A DNA stretch of 64,000 nt from contig OZ260072.1 of assembly GCA_965284315.1 (NCBI GenBank), forward strand, positions 1,302,001-1,366,000, given 5' to 3'. Source of the stretch: PCRC01 sp017848435 (GTDB lineage Bacteria > Pseudomonadota > Gammaproteobacteria > Burkholderiales > Burkholderiaceae_C). The number at the start of each line of letters is the position of its first letter. Within the stretch, counting starts at the first letter, position 1. The translations under genes and the position numbers were made by a program. Below the pieces are notes generated by a model that saw only the letters and a list, made by a program, of their open reading frames with translations, made no database searches and was not told the origin of the DNA. Of this stretch, positions 55,463 to 63,241 are shown one piece after another.

Positions 55463-56669
55463 ACCGCCACCTCTGGCTGCTCACCCTGTGCCAGGGGCTG
55501 TTCCTGATTGACAATATGGAGCAGCACACTCGACGAGTATCCCAATTCAGCGTTTTTAACTGTTAGGATTTTTCCATCAAGTATTGACACACTTGATGTA
55601 AGTAGGTGTATCAAGACTTCCATCAAGTGCGCTCTTACCGGCGAGCATAGGTTAGCTTGACAGCATCTGAAATGCTTATCAGCCAACAGGTCACGCACAT
55701 CTTCACCACCAATTAGCTGGAGAGTCTTACTGCCGTCCTTGGCCTGAACAGATTCAGCAAAGTTTACTGCTGCAAGCCGCTGAGAAGTTCGGGCTAGCAG
55801 AACAGGTGCATCGAAGAGTTCTTCACGCCAACGCCCAGCTCTACCGCTTTGCCGCCGCCGAGCTCAGCGCGCCCGCCTGGCGTGAAAAAGCCGTGTCGCT
55901 GGTGATGGCCGGCGGGTTGATCGGCGCGGTGGCCGGCCCCAACCTCGCGTCGGCCACCCGCAACGTGCTGGCGGTGCCGTTTGCCGGGGCCTACATCGCG
56001 CTTGCCGGTGTGGCGCTGCTGGCCATGGGGCTGATGGCCTTCATCCATTTTCCGCCCGTACCACCAGCGCAAAAGAACCAGGGCGGCCGGCCGCTGGCCG
56101 AGATCGTGCGGCAGCCGGTGTTCATCGTCGCGGCCGCCGCCGGCGCCCTGGGCTATGGCGTGATGAACCTGCTGATGGCCGCCACACCGATCGCGATGCA
56201 GCAGTGCAGCCTGCCGTTCTCTGACGCGGCGTTGGTGCTGGAGTGGCACGTGATCGGCATGTTCGCGCCGGGCTTCTTCACCGGCCATTTGATCAAGCGC
56301 TTTGGCGCGCTGCCGGTCATGGGGGTGGGCGTGGTGCTGAACGGCGTGTGCATTGCGGTGGCGCTCACCGGGGCGGACCTGATGCAGTTCCTGGTGGCGC
56401 TGTTTGCCTTGGGTGTGGGCTGGAACTTCCTGTTCACCGGCAGCACCACGCTGGCCCTGTCGGCCTACCGGCCGGAGGAGCGCGACAAGGCGCAGGGCGC
56501 GCTCAACTTCGGGGTGTTTGCCACGCTGGCGCTGAGTTCGCTGTCGTCGGGCGTGCTGGTCACCACGCAGGGCTGGACCTGGCTCAACCTCGGCTCCATC
56601 GCCCCGGTGCTGCTGACGGGCGCCCTGCTGGTCTGGCTGGCCCGCCAGCGGCGCGCTACATCGCCTTGA
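55459..56669 (+). pseudogene. MFS transporter, interrupted and internally deleted
   Basis: The 5' end (GTG 55459, NRHLWLLTLCQGLFLI) is the start of an MFS permease and overlaps the rsmE stop. After about 55510 the frame is lost in AT-rich foreign DNA until about 55825, where the permease resumes (HANAQLYRFAAAEL) and continues to 56669. By length, roughly 100-120 residues (several TMs) are missing. The remaining part has about seven TM segments, e.g. VFIVAAAAGALGYGVMNLLMA. A truncated product starting at 55806 is conceivable but unlikely to transport. Confidence 0.8.
55512..55824. other. Foreign AT-rich insertion replacing part of the MFS gene
   Basis: About 310 bases with markedly lower GC than the surroundings. 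It carries an 8-bp inverted repeat (CATCAAGT at 55575-55582, ACTTGATG at 55591-55598) and a further CATCAAGTGC nearby, as in an operator. On the minus strand an open stretch reads VNFAESVQAKDGSKTLQLIGG, not recognised. No terminal repeats or duplicated target were found. Confidence 0.6.
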
Positions 56670-57456
56670 ACAGGTGCGCGTAGAGCCGGCTCACCGCCAG
56701 CCGCTCGGGCCGTGCGCGCAGGTGCACCCACTGCCGGCCCGCCTCGTCGCGTGACACGCTGGCAATGCCGGCGGCCTGCACCACCGTGCCACGGTGGATT
56801 TGCCAGAACTGCTGGGCGTCCAGCTGCGGCAGCAGTTCCTTGAGCGGGGTGCGGATCAGGTACTCGCGCTCGGCCGTCAGCACGCGCAGGTACTTGTCGG
56901 CCGCTTCCAGCACCAGCACCTCATGGAGGGGCACCAGGTGCAGCGTGTTGCCCACGCTGGCCTGGATCGCCTGCAGGCGGTTGCCGGCTGACGGGGCAGG
57001 GGTGAGCAGCGCGCGCAGCTGGTCCAGCGTGGCTTGGGCGGGCGCTGTGGCGGCCGCGGCGCGCGTGGCCAGCAGCGCCTGCACCCGCGCCACGGTGAGC
57101 GCCAGCCGTGCGGGCTGCACCGGCTTCAGCAGGTAGTCCACCGCCTGGCGCTCAAAGGCCTGCACCGCGTACTGGTCGTAGGCGGTGACGAACACCAGCG
57201 CCGGAAAGGCCACGCCGTCAGGCCAGCGGTCGGCCAGTTCGGCGGCGGCCTCCAGTCCGCTTTGGCCGGGCATGCGGATGTCCAGGAGCAGCACGTCGGG
57301 CCGCAGCTGCAACGCCTGCGCCACGGCAGAGAGGCCATCGCCCGCGATGCCCACCACCTGCAGGGCGGGCCAGGCGCGGGCCAGTTCGGCCTGCAGGTTC
57401 AGCGCCAGCAGCGGCTCGTCTTCAGCGATCAGCGCGGTGGTGAGGGCGTTGTTCAT
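56656..57456 (-). CDS. LytTR-family response regulator
   Basis: A 266-aa regulator. The receiver domain (1 to about 120) has EDE (12-14), phospho-acceptor Asp59 in LLLDIRMPG and Lys in YLLKPVQPARLA. A LytTR DNA-binding domain (about 165-264) contains LVPLHEVLVLEAADKYLRV and FWQIHRGTVVQ. It overlaps the kinase gene by 4 bases. The pair resembles AlgR/LytR-type systems. Targets unknown. Confidence 0.9.
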   Translation of the reverse strand: MNNALTTALIAEDEPLLALNLQAELARAWPALQVVGIAGDGLSAVAQALQLRPDVLLLDIRMPGQSGLEAAAELADRWPDGVAFPALVFVTAYDQYAVQAFERQAVDYLLKPVQPARLALTVARVQALLATRAAAATAPAQATLDQLRALLTPAPSAGNRLQAIQASVGNTLHLVPLHEVLVLEAADKYLRVLTAEREYLIRTPLKELLPQLDAQQFWQIHRGTVVQAAGIASVSRDEAGRQWVHLRARPERLAVSRLYAHLFKAM

Positions 57457-58493
57457 GCTGGGGTGAACCCCGGCAAGGTCAGCACGATGCGGGTGCCGTG
57501 GGGTGGGTGGGTGGTCACGGCCATGTGCGCTTGTGCGCCGTAGGCGGTGAGCAGCCGTTCCCGCACCTGGCCCAGGCCAAAGCCGCTGCGGGTGGGCGAG
57601 AGTACGGGGGCCGCGGCCATGCCGACGCCGGTGTCGGTCACCACCAGCTGCAATGCGCCGTGCTGCAACGACGCCTGCACCTGCACCTCGCCACCCGCCA
57701 CGCTGGGCTCCAGCCCGTGCTGGATGGCGTTTTCCACCAGTGGCTGCAGCAGCAGTGGCGGGATGGCGTGGCCGCGCAGCGCGTCGGGCAAGGTCAGGGT
57801 GTAGCGCAGGCGCGGGCCCATGCGGACCTGCATCAGTTCCAGGTAGTCGCGCAGGCGGTCGAACTCGGTGGCCAGCGCGTGGGTGCCGGAGCGCGATGCC
57901 GCCAGCGTGGCGCGCAGGTAGTCGATCAACCGGTCCAGCATGGCCTGCGCGCGGGCGGGGTCGCTGCCAATCAGCACCCGCAGGTTGGCCAGGGTGTTGA
58001 ACAGCATGTGCGGCTCCAGCTGCGTTTCCAGCAGCTTCAGGCGCGCTTCGGTGGCCTGGCGCTGGGCGCTGAGCGCGCGTTCGCGGGCGGCGGCAAGTTG
58101 CCCGCGGCTTAGGTAGTGGTAGGTGCCCAGCGCGCCGGCGCCCAGGCTCATGGCCAGCAGGCCCAGGGTTTTGCGGGGGTTGGCCTGCCACAGGGCCAGG
58201 CTGTCTTGCTGCAGCAGCGCGTCGCCGAGGGCGGTGCCCAGCAGGTAGCCGGCCACCACACACAGCGGCACCAGCAGCACCATGCGCCGCCACTGCGTTT
58301 CCCAGTCGTGCACGGCCCAGTGAACGCAGCACTCGATCAGCGCCCAGATCGACAACCCGATGCCCTGCGAATAGACGAAGTTCTCCACCAGCCGGTGGCT
58401 GCCGAAGGCGGTGAGTGCGATCGCGATCGCCGTGTTCAGCGCCGCCACCTGCAGCGCGTGGGGCCAGAGTTTGGGTGGGGGCGTTCGGGTCAT
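57453..58493 (-). CDS. LytS/AlgZ-type sensor histidine kinase
   Basis: A 346-aa membrane kinase of the HisKA_7TM/His_kinase (PF06580) class. It has about four TM segments in the first 135 residues, then the phospho-acceptor His in LETQLEPHMLFNTLANLRVL. The ATPase domain has LLLQPLVENAIQHGL (N box) and VTDTGVGM with GFGLGQVRERL. It overlaps both neighbours by 4 bases (regulator downstream, DUF2306 upstream), so the three genes form one tight operon. Confidence 0.9.
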   Translation of the reverse strand: MTRTPPPKLWPHALQVAALNTAIAIALTAFGSHRLVENFVYSQGIGLSIWALIECCVHWAVHDWETQWRRMVLLVPLCVVAGYLLGTALGDALLQQDSLALWQANPRKTLGLLAMSLGAGALGTYHYLSRGQLAAARERALSAQRQATEARLKLLETQLEPHMLFNTLANLRVLIGSDPARAQAMLDRLIDYLRATLAASRSGTHALATEFDRLRDYLELMQVRMGPRLRYTLTLPDALRGHAIPPLLLQPLVENAIQHGLEPSVAGGEVQVQASLQHGALQLVVTDTGVGMAAAPVLSPTRSGFGLGQVRERLLTAYGAQAHMAVTTHPPHGTRIVLTLPGFTPA

Positions 58494-58909
58494 GACACCC
58501 CAAGTATGCCGAGTTGGCTCCACACCAGGTTGCCCAGGTAGCGGCCGGGCAACAGCGTGAAGCCACCCGCCACCACGCAGGCACCAAAGTACAGGCGCTG
58601 CATGGTTTTGCGGTGGCCGGTGATGTTGCCGCGTGCCAGAAAACGGAATGCGAAGAACAGCATCACCAGCACCACCGGCACCAGCAGGTGGATGGGTGTG
58701 TAGCCCCCAATGTTGACCACGGTGCGGCTCTGAACGAACAGCGCCGACAGCGCGGTGGCCACCATGGCGGTGACCCAGGCGTACCCAAAGGCGCGGTGCA
58801 GCCGCGGGTGCTGCTGCCGGGCACGGCGGGCCCAGAGTGCCACCGGCCCCAGTGCCAGGGCGGTGAGGGCGGCGGTCAGGTGGATGGCGACGGCGGGCGT
58901 GAGGGGCAT
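58490..58909 (-). CDS. DUF2306 membrane protein
   Basis: A 139-aa protein with four hydrophobic segments and the family pattern HLTAALTALALGPVALW, HPRLHRAFGYAWVTAMV and NITGHRKTMQRLYFGACVVAG. Two conserved His pairs (HRAFGY, GHRKTM) could bind heme or metal, an inference. It is the first gene of the three-gene operon with the LytTR system and may be its sensor partner or target. Confidence 0.83.
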   Translation of the reverse strand: MPLTPAVAIHLTAALTALALGPVALWARRARQQHPRLHRAFGYAWVTAMVATALSALFVQSRTVVNIGGYTPIHLLVPVVLVMLFFAFRFLARGNITGHRKTMQRLYFGACVVAGGFTLLPGRYLGNLVWSQLGILGVS

Positions 58910-59058
58910 GGCGGGCTCCGGTATGGCGATGCCCGCACTGTGCCGCTGGTGCCGGGTGGCCGCCAGGCGGTTGCGACGAAACGCCGCCCACGCGGCGCCA
59001 ACGGCGTGGGGCGGGCGTGAATGGTGGCCACCGCACGCGCCTGCGCTGCCCGGCAGGG

Positions 59059-59895
59059 TCAGTGCCGTGTGTCCAGCCAGCGGCGCAGCCGCTCGAACAC
59101 CTGGGCCCGGTCCAGCTCGTGGAAGAGTTCGTGGTACATCGCCTCAAACGGCTCGGTGGTCACCACGTCGGGCGGCGCGGCGGCGGCGAACGCCCGGCTG
59201 CCGTCGGGGTTGACCAGGCGGTCGGCGCCCGCGTACATCAGCAGCGTGGGCACGGTCCACTGCGGTGCAGCCGCCACGGTGGCCGGGCCACCGTCCGCCA
59301 GGAAGCGGGCCATGGCCACGCCCACGCGGTCGTGCACCAGCGGGTCGCGCTGGTAGGCCTGGGCCACGGCCGGGTCGTGCGACAGGTAACGCGGCTTCAG
59401 GCCATTGCCCACCCGCAGCCGGGGCGCCACCTTGGGCAGCCACGCGAGCAGCCATTTCTGAAAAGCGCTCATACCAGCGTCCAGCGCCGGGGACGACAAC
59501 ACCAGCCCGTCCACCGGGCGCAGGCCCAGCGACACGAACCGCGCCGCCACCAGCCCGCCCAGGCTGTGGCCCAGCAGCAGGAGGGGGCGCGGCACACCGC
59601 TGGCCCGGGTGTGGTCAACCACCTGGGCCAGGTCGTCCAGCAGCGCGTGCGGGTGGGGCAGGGCGCCACGCAAGCCGCTGGAATGGCCGTGGCCGCGCTG
59701 GTCGTAGGCACGCACGTCAAAGCCCCAGGCGTTGAGTTGCGCGGCCAGCACCGCGTAGCGGCCCGCGTGTTCACCCAGGCCGTGCACCACCAGCACCTGG
59801 GCACGCGCCTGCTGGCCAGAGGGCAGGGGCCAGCCGTACAACGCGAGTTGGGCGCCGTCTTGGGTGGTGAGCGGGGGCAGCGGCTGGGCGCTCAT
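59059..59895 (-). CDS. Alpha/beta hydrolase, monoglyceride-lipase-like
   Basis: A 278-aa serine hydrolase. The oxyanion strand is VLVVHGLGEHAGRY, the nucleophile Ser lies in LLGHSLGGLVAARF (GHSLGG), and the Asp is in LMYAGADRLVNPDGS. The His is likely in MYHELFHELDR. Family members cleave monoacylglycerols or lysophospholipids. Its start overlaps the M20 peptidase stop (ATGA), so it is the second gene of a two-gene operon. Confidence 0.88.
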   Translation of the reverse strand: MSAQPLPPLTTQDGAQLALYGWPLPSGQQARAQVLVVHGLGEHAGRYAVLAAQLNAWGFDVRAYDQRGHGHSSGLRGALPHPHALLDDLAQVVDHTRASGVPRPLLLLGHSLGGLVAARFVSLGLRPVDGLVLSSPALDAGMSAFQKWLLAWLPKVAPRLRVGNGLKPRYLSHDPAVAQAYQRDPLVHDRVGVAMARFLADGGPATVAAAPQWTVPTLLMYAGADRLVNPDGSRAFAAAAPPDVVTTEPFEAMYHELFHELDRAQVFERLRRWLDTRH

Positions 59896-61436
59896 GGGCA
59901 CTGGGCAATGACGTGGGCCACGGCGGCGGTGAGTTTCTTGGCATAGGGCAGGTGCAGGAACTCGTTCGGCCCATGGGCGTTGCTTTTGGGACCGAGCACG
60001 CCGCAGACCATCATTTGCGCTTTGGGAAAGCCCTGGCTCAGCATGTTCATCAGCGGGATGGTGCCGCCCTGGCCAATGGTGCCGCAGGGCGCGCCAAAGT
60101 GGGCGTTGGAGGCGTCGTTCAGCGCCCGCTCGAACCATGGCGCGGTGCTGGGGGCGTTCCAGCCGGTGGCACCCCCACCGCCTTCAAACGTCACCTTGGC
60201 CTGGTAGGGCGCGTTGTCTTCCAGCAGGGCTTTCAGCTGCTGCACCGCCTGCGCCGCGTCCACCAGCGGCGGCAGGCGCAGCGAGAGCTTGAAGGCGGTG
60301 TAGGGCCGCAGCACGTTGCCCGCGTCCTTGAAGGCGGGCAGGCCCTCGGCGCCGGTGACGCTCAGTGTGGGCCGCCAGGTGCGGTTCAGCAGCGCCTCGA
60401 CCGGGTCGGTGGTGGTGGGCAGGGTGAACGCGGTCGAGCCGCCGCAGTCGTGGTGCGCCCAGGGGAAACGCTTGTGCAGTTCGTCGCCGAGGATGGCGGC
60501 GGTGGCTTGGGCCTGCGCCAGCCGTTCTGCGGGCACCTCGCAATGAAAACTCGCCGGCAGCAGGCGGCCGGTGGCGCTGTCTTCCAGGCGGTCCAGCACT
60601 TGGCGCATGATGCGAAAGCTCGACGGCACCACGCCCGAGGCGTCGCCGGAATGCACGCCTTCGGTCAGCACCTCGACCTTGAGCACACCACCGGCCAGGC
60701 CGCGCAGCGAGGTGGTGAGCCAGAGCTGGTCGTAGTTGCCGGCGCCGGAATCGAGGCAGACCACCAGGCCGACGTCGCCGAGCCGCGTGCGCAGCGCGTC
60801 CACGTAGGGCAGCAGGTCGTAGGAGCCGCTTTCTTCGCAGGTTTCGATCAGGCCGACGATGCGCGGGTGCGGCGTGTTCTGGGCCTTCAGTGCCTGCACG
60901 GCGGCGATGCTGGCGTAGACCGCGTAGCCGTCGTCGGCGCTGCCACGGCCGTAGAGCTTGCTGTCTTCCAGCTTGGGCGTCCACGGGCCGAGGTCGTTGC
61001 GCCAGCCGGTGAATTCGGGTTGCTTGTCCAGGTGCCCGTACATCAGAACGGTCGCCCCCACGCTCCCCACTGCGTGTGGTTCGCTGCCCCCCGAGGGGGC
61101 CGTGCCTTGCTTGGGGCGGCCCGGCGCGGCGGCGTGCCCAGCAGAGGCCGGAATTTCGAAAAACAGCACCGGCGTGCGGTTGCCCAGCCGCACGATCTCC
61201 AGCGTCAGGCCCGGGACCTTCTGCGCCTCTATCCAGCTGGCCGCGTTGCGCACCACGGCGTCGATGTGCCCATGCGCGGCCCAGTCGGCGTCAAAGCCGG
61301 GCGACTTGGCGGGAATGGCGATGTAGTCGGTGATCTGGCGCACGATGTCGCCGTCCCACTGGCGTCCCACATCGGCCAGCACGCGGGCGGCGTCCAGCGT
61401 GCTGGCGGGCATTTCTTTGTGCAGGGGGGCGTTCAT
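59892..61436 (-). CDS. M20 family metallopeptidase with an in-frame repeat insertion
   Basis: A 514-aa dinuclear-zinc exopeptidase. Metal/catalytic motifs: VLMYGHLDKQPEF (His, Asp), GRGSADDGYA, LIETCEESGS (Glu-Glu), VVCLDSGAG and GPKSNAHGPNEF (His). Between FEIPAS and TVLMYGHL about 28 residues (AAPGRPKQGTAPSGGSEP and flanks) are encoded by type 1 repeat copy E. The family normally has a short acidic or flexible loop here, so the insertion is probably tolerated. Specificity unknown; such enzymes often act on dipeptides. The start at 61436 was chosen over an upstream extension. Confidence 0.9.
   Translation of the reverse strand: MNAPLHKEMPASTLDAARVLADVGRQWDGDIVRQITDYIAIPAKSPGFDADWAAHGHIDAVVRNAASWIEAQKVPGLTLEIVRLGNRTPVLFFEIPASAGHAAAPGRPKQGTAPSGGSEPHAVGSVGATVLMYGHLDKQPEFTGWRNDLGPWTPKLEDSKLYGRGSADDGYAVYASIAAVQALKAQNTPHPRIVGLIETCEESGSYDLLPYVDALRTRLGDVGLVVCLDSGAGNYDQLWLTTSLRGLAGGVLKVEVLTEGVHSGDASGVVPSSFRIMRQVLDRLEDSATGRLLPASFHCEVPAERLAQAQATAAILGDELHKRFPWAHHDCGGSTAFTLPTTTDPVEALLNRTWRPTLSVTGAEGLPAFKDAGNVLRPYTAFKLSLRLPPLVDAAQAVQQLKALLEDNAPYQAKVTFEGGGGATGWNAPSTAPWFERALNDASNAHFGAPCGTIGQGGTIPLMNMLSQGFPKAQMMVCGVLGPKSNAHGPNEFLHLPYAKKLTAAVAHVIAQCP
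61055..61127 (-). repeat. Dispersed repeat type 1, copy E, within the M20 peptidase coding sequence
   Basis: CCCCCACGCTCCCCACTGCG, CGCTGCCCCCCGAGGGGGCCG, TGCCTTGCTTGGGGCGGCCC. It is translated in frame on the minus strand as PGRPKQGTAPSGGSEPHAVG. Nearly the same peptide is found at the N-terminus of the MurU-like protein. Confidence 0.85.
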
Positions 61437-61503
61437 TGGCAATCTCCGGCAGTGGGCATACCGCACTGTAACTTTGCCTGCGCCAGCCCGCTGGCGGGTG
61501 GGC

Positions 61504-62763
61504 CTATTGCAGCAGCGTGTCGGCCCAGGCCAGCGCCTGCAAGTGGGCCCAGTTGATCTGGTGGTTGGAGAGGTGCAGGGCCCGCGCGGCCTGGGCGAAA
61601 CCCTCGTCCTCGCCACGTTCGCAGGCGATTGTCAAATCCAGGAAGGGCGCGAACGGGCCGCTGCGGTAGAGCAGCGCGTCGGTCACCGGCTCGGGCAGTG
61701 GCAGCTGGTGCAGCGACTGCGCCATGGGCACGCCCAGCATCACGTCGAGCAGCGAGAACACACCGACGATGAAGGCGTTGTCGCAGTCTTCCGGCGCCAG
61801 CAGCTCGGCCGCCAGCAATTCGGTCAGCCGGCCACGGACGATGGCGGTGCTGCCAATCGCGGGCGGTGCCGCGCTGTCCTTGGAGGCGGTGAGCAGCAGC
61901 GCGGCCCAGCGGAACAGGTTCTTCTGGCCAATGATCATGGCCGCGTGCCGGAACGAGGTGATCTCGCAGCTCAGGCCAAAGCCCGACGAGTTGATGAAGC
62001 GCAGCAGGTTGAACGACAGCGTCGGGTCGCGCTTGAGCAGCTCTTCAATCGCCGCCAGGTCGGCGTCGCTGCGCAACAGGTTGATCAGCTGCAGGATGGT
62101 CGCCTGCGACGGGCGGATGGTGCGCGCGCTCGCCTGCACCGGCTGGCGCAGCCAGCTGCCCTCAAACAGGTGCACGCCGAGCTCGGCCACGCGGGTGTAC
62201 TGCTCCACCGACGCCACGTTGTGGGCCAGCAGCTTGAGGTTGGGGAACTTGCGCACCTTCTGCACCAGCGGCGCTAGGATGGCGGCTTGCAGCGTGGCGA
62301 GGTCGAGCGTCACGTAGCCCGTCAGCGGCAACCAGGCGGCGAACGGCGTGCCCAGCACCGCGTGGGTAAAGGCCAGGCAGAAGCCACGTTGGCGCAGCGC
62401 GGCGAGTTGCAGCGTGCGCGCGTCGATCTCGGCCTGCGGCGTGCCGGGCTGGGGGGTGAAGACCAGCACCACGCCGTCGGTGGGCACCCGCGCCAGCGTG
62501 TCGTCGTGCAGCAGGGCGTCGCTGCAGTGCACGAACACCGTTTTGCGGCCCACCAGCGCGGCCTTGCCGCCGTCAGCCAGTGCGGTGAAGAGGGTGCTGT
62601 CGGGCGTGCCGGCTGGCGCGCCGCGGTGGAACAGCTCGTAGCCGACCACCTGGCGTTTGCGGTCCAGCAGCTCGCGCCGGCCAACGGGTGAGGGGGCGTT
62701 GGTTGCCGTGGCAGTTTCTTCCGCCACCGGTGCGGTGGGGCGGGGCGCAAGCGCTGTGGGCAT
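61504..62763 (-). CDS. HDOD-domain signalling protein with degenerate EAL domain
   Basis: A 419-aa protein of the YuxH/EAL-HDOD class. The N-terminal EAL-like part (about 30-210) has GYELFHRG in place of the EAL motif and lacks its metal-binding residues, so it should not hydrolyse c-di-GMP. The C-terminal HDOD domain (about 225-400) has LKRDPTLSFNLLRFINSSGFG and IVGVFSLLDVMLGVPM. Such proteins act as signalling adaptors. Preceded by a short intergenic gap, followed by the M20 gene in the same direction. Confidence 0.85.
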   Translation of the reverse strand: MPTALAPRPTAPVAEETATATNAPSPVGRRELLDRKRQVVGYELFHRGAPAGTPDSTLFTALADGGKAALVGRKTVFVHCSDALLHDDTLARVPTDGVVLVFTPQPGTPQAEIDARTLQLAALRQRGFCLAFTHAVLGTPFAAWLPLTGYVTLDLATLQAAILAPLVQKVRKFPNLKLLAHNVASVEQYTRVAELGVHLFEGSWLRQPVQASARTIRPSQATILQLINLLRSDADLAAIEELLKRDPTLSFNLLRFINSSGFGLSCEITSFRHAAMIIGQKNLFRWAALLLTASKDSAAPPAIGSTAIVRGRLTELLAAELLAPEDCDNAFIVGVFSLLDVMLGVPMAQSLHQLPLPEPVTDALLYRSGPFAPFLDLTIACERGEDEGFAQAARALHLSNHQINWAHLQALAWADTLLQ

Positions 62764-62884
62764 GGCGGCAATCGTGGAGGGGAATCAGGTCACCTGATTC
62801 TCCCCGTGTGCCTGCCCGGCTGCGCTGACAAATGGCCCGGAAACCTGGGCCTGTTCAGCCCACCAGAGGGGCTGACACCGCGCT

Positions 62885-63100
62885 TCAGTAGCGGTAGGGG
62901 TTGCCGGGGCGGCGGTCGTAGCGGTTGGGTACACCGTCGCCATCGCGGTCGCCACGGTAGACCGGGGCGGTCTGGTACACCGGCTGTTGTTGCTCGTAGT
63001 AGCGCCCACCGTGCCGCCCGCCGTACCCGTAGGGGTACACCACACAACCCGACAGCGTGGCAGTGGCCACCAGGGCCGCCGCAATGGCCATAATTCTCAT
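62885..63100 (-). CDS. Small lipoprotein with a calcium-loop-like motif
   Basis: A 71-aa lipoprotein. The lipobox LSGC lies at residues 16-19 after AIAAALVATAT, and the start at 63100 has a good Shine-Dalgarno (AAGGGAGA). The mature part is Tyr/Gly/Gln-rich with a DRDGDGVPNRYD loop like thrombospondin type 3 calcium sites and a PGNPYRY end. Function unknown; similar small lipoproteins are common and uncharacterised. The 120 bases downstream to the HDOD gene hold short GC-rich inverted repeats but no clear terminator. Confidence 0.8.
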   Translation of the reverse strand: MRIMAIAAALVATATLSGCVVYPYGYGGRHGGRYYEQQQPVYQTAPVYRGDRDGDGVPNRYDRRPGNPYRY

Positions 63101-63241
63101 GTCATCTCCCTTGGCAGGTGGGCGGCGCGTCCGACGTGGGGCCGTGTTCCCTGCATGGCTGCATTGGAGCACCGGCCCGTGTAGCGCCGGTGTCTGAACC
63201 TGCTGCGGGGCGTGACAGTCGTTACCAGATGTGTGGGTGGC

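Noticed and set aside
55806..56669. A new start at 55806 for a shorter MFS transporter
   Set aside because: It begins inside the foreign/permease junction, lacks a Shine-Dalgarno and lacks several TM segments, so a pseudogene is the better reading.
62847..62860. A 14-base match (GGGCCTGTTCAGCC) to the MITE end upstream of the small lipoprotein gene's 3' side
   Set aside because: The match stops after 14 bases, there is no second end or TA flank, and no foldback element follows.
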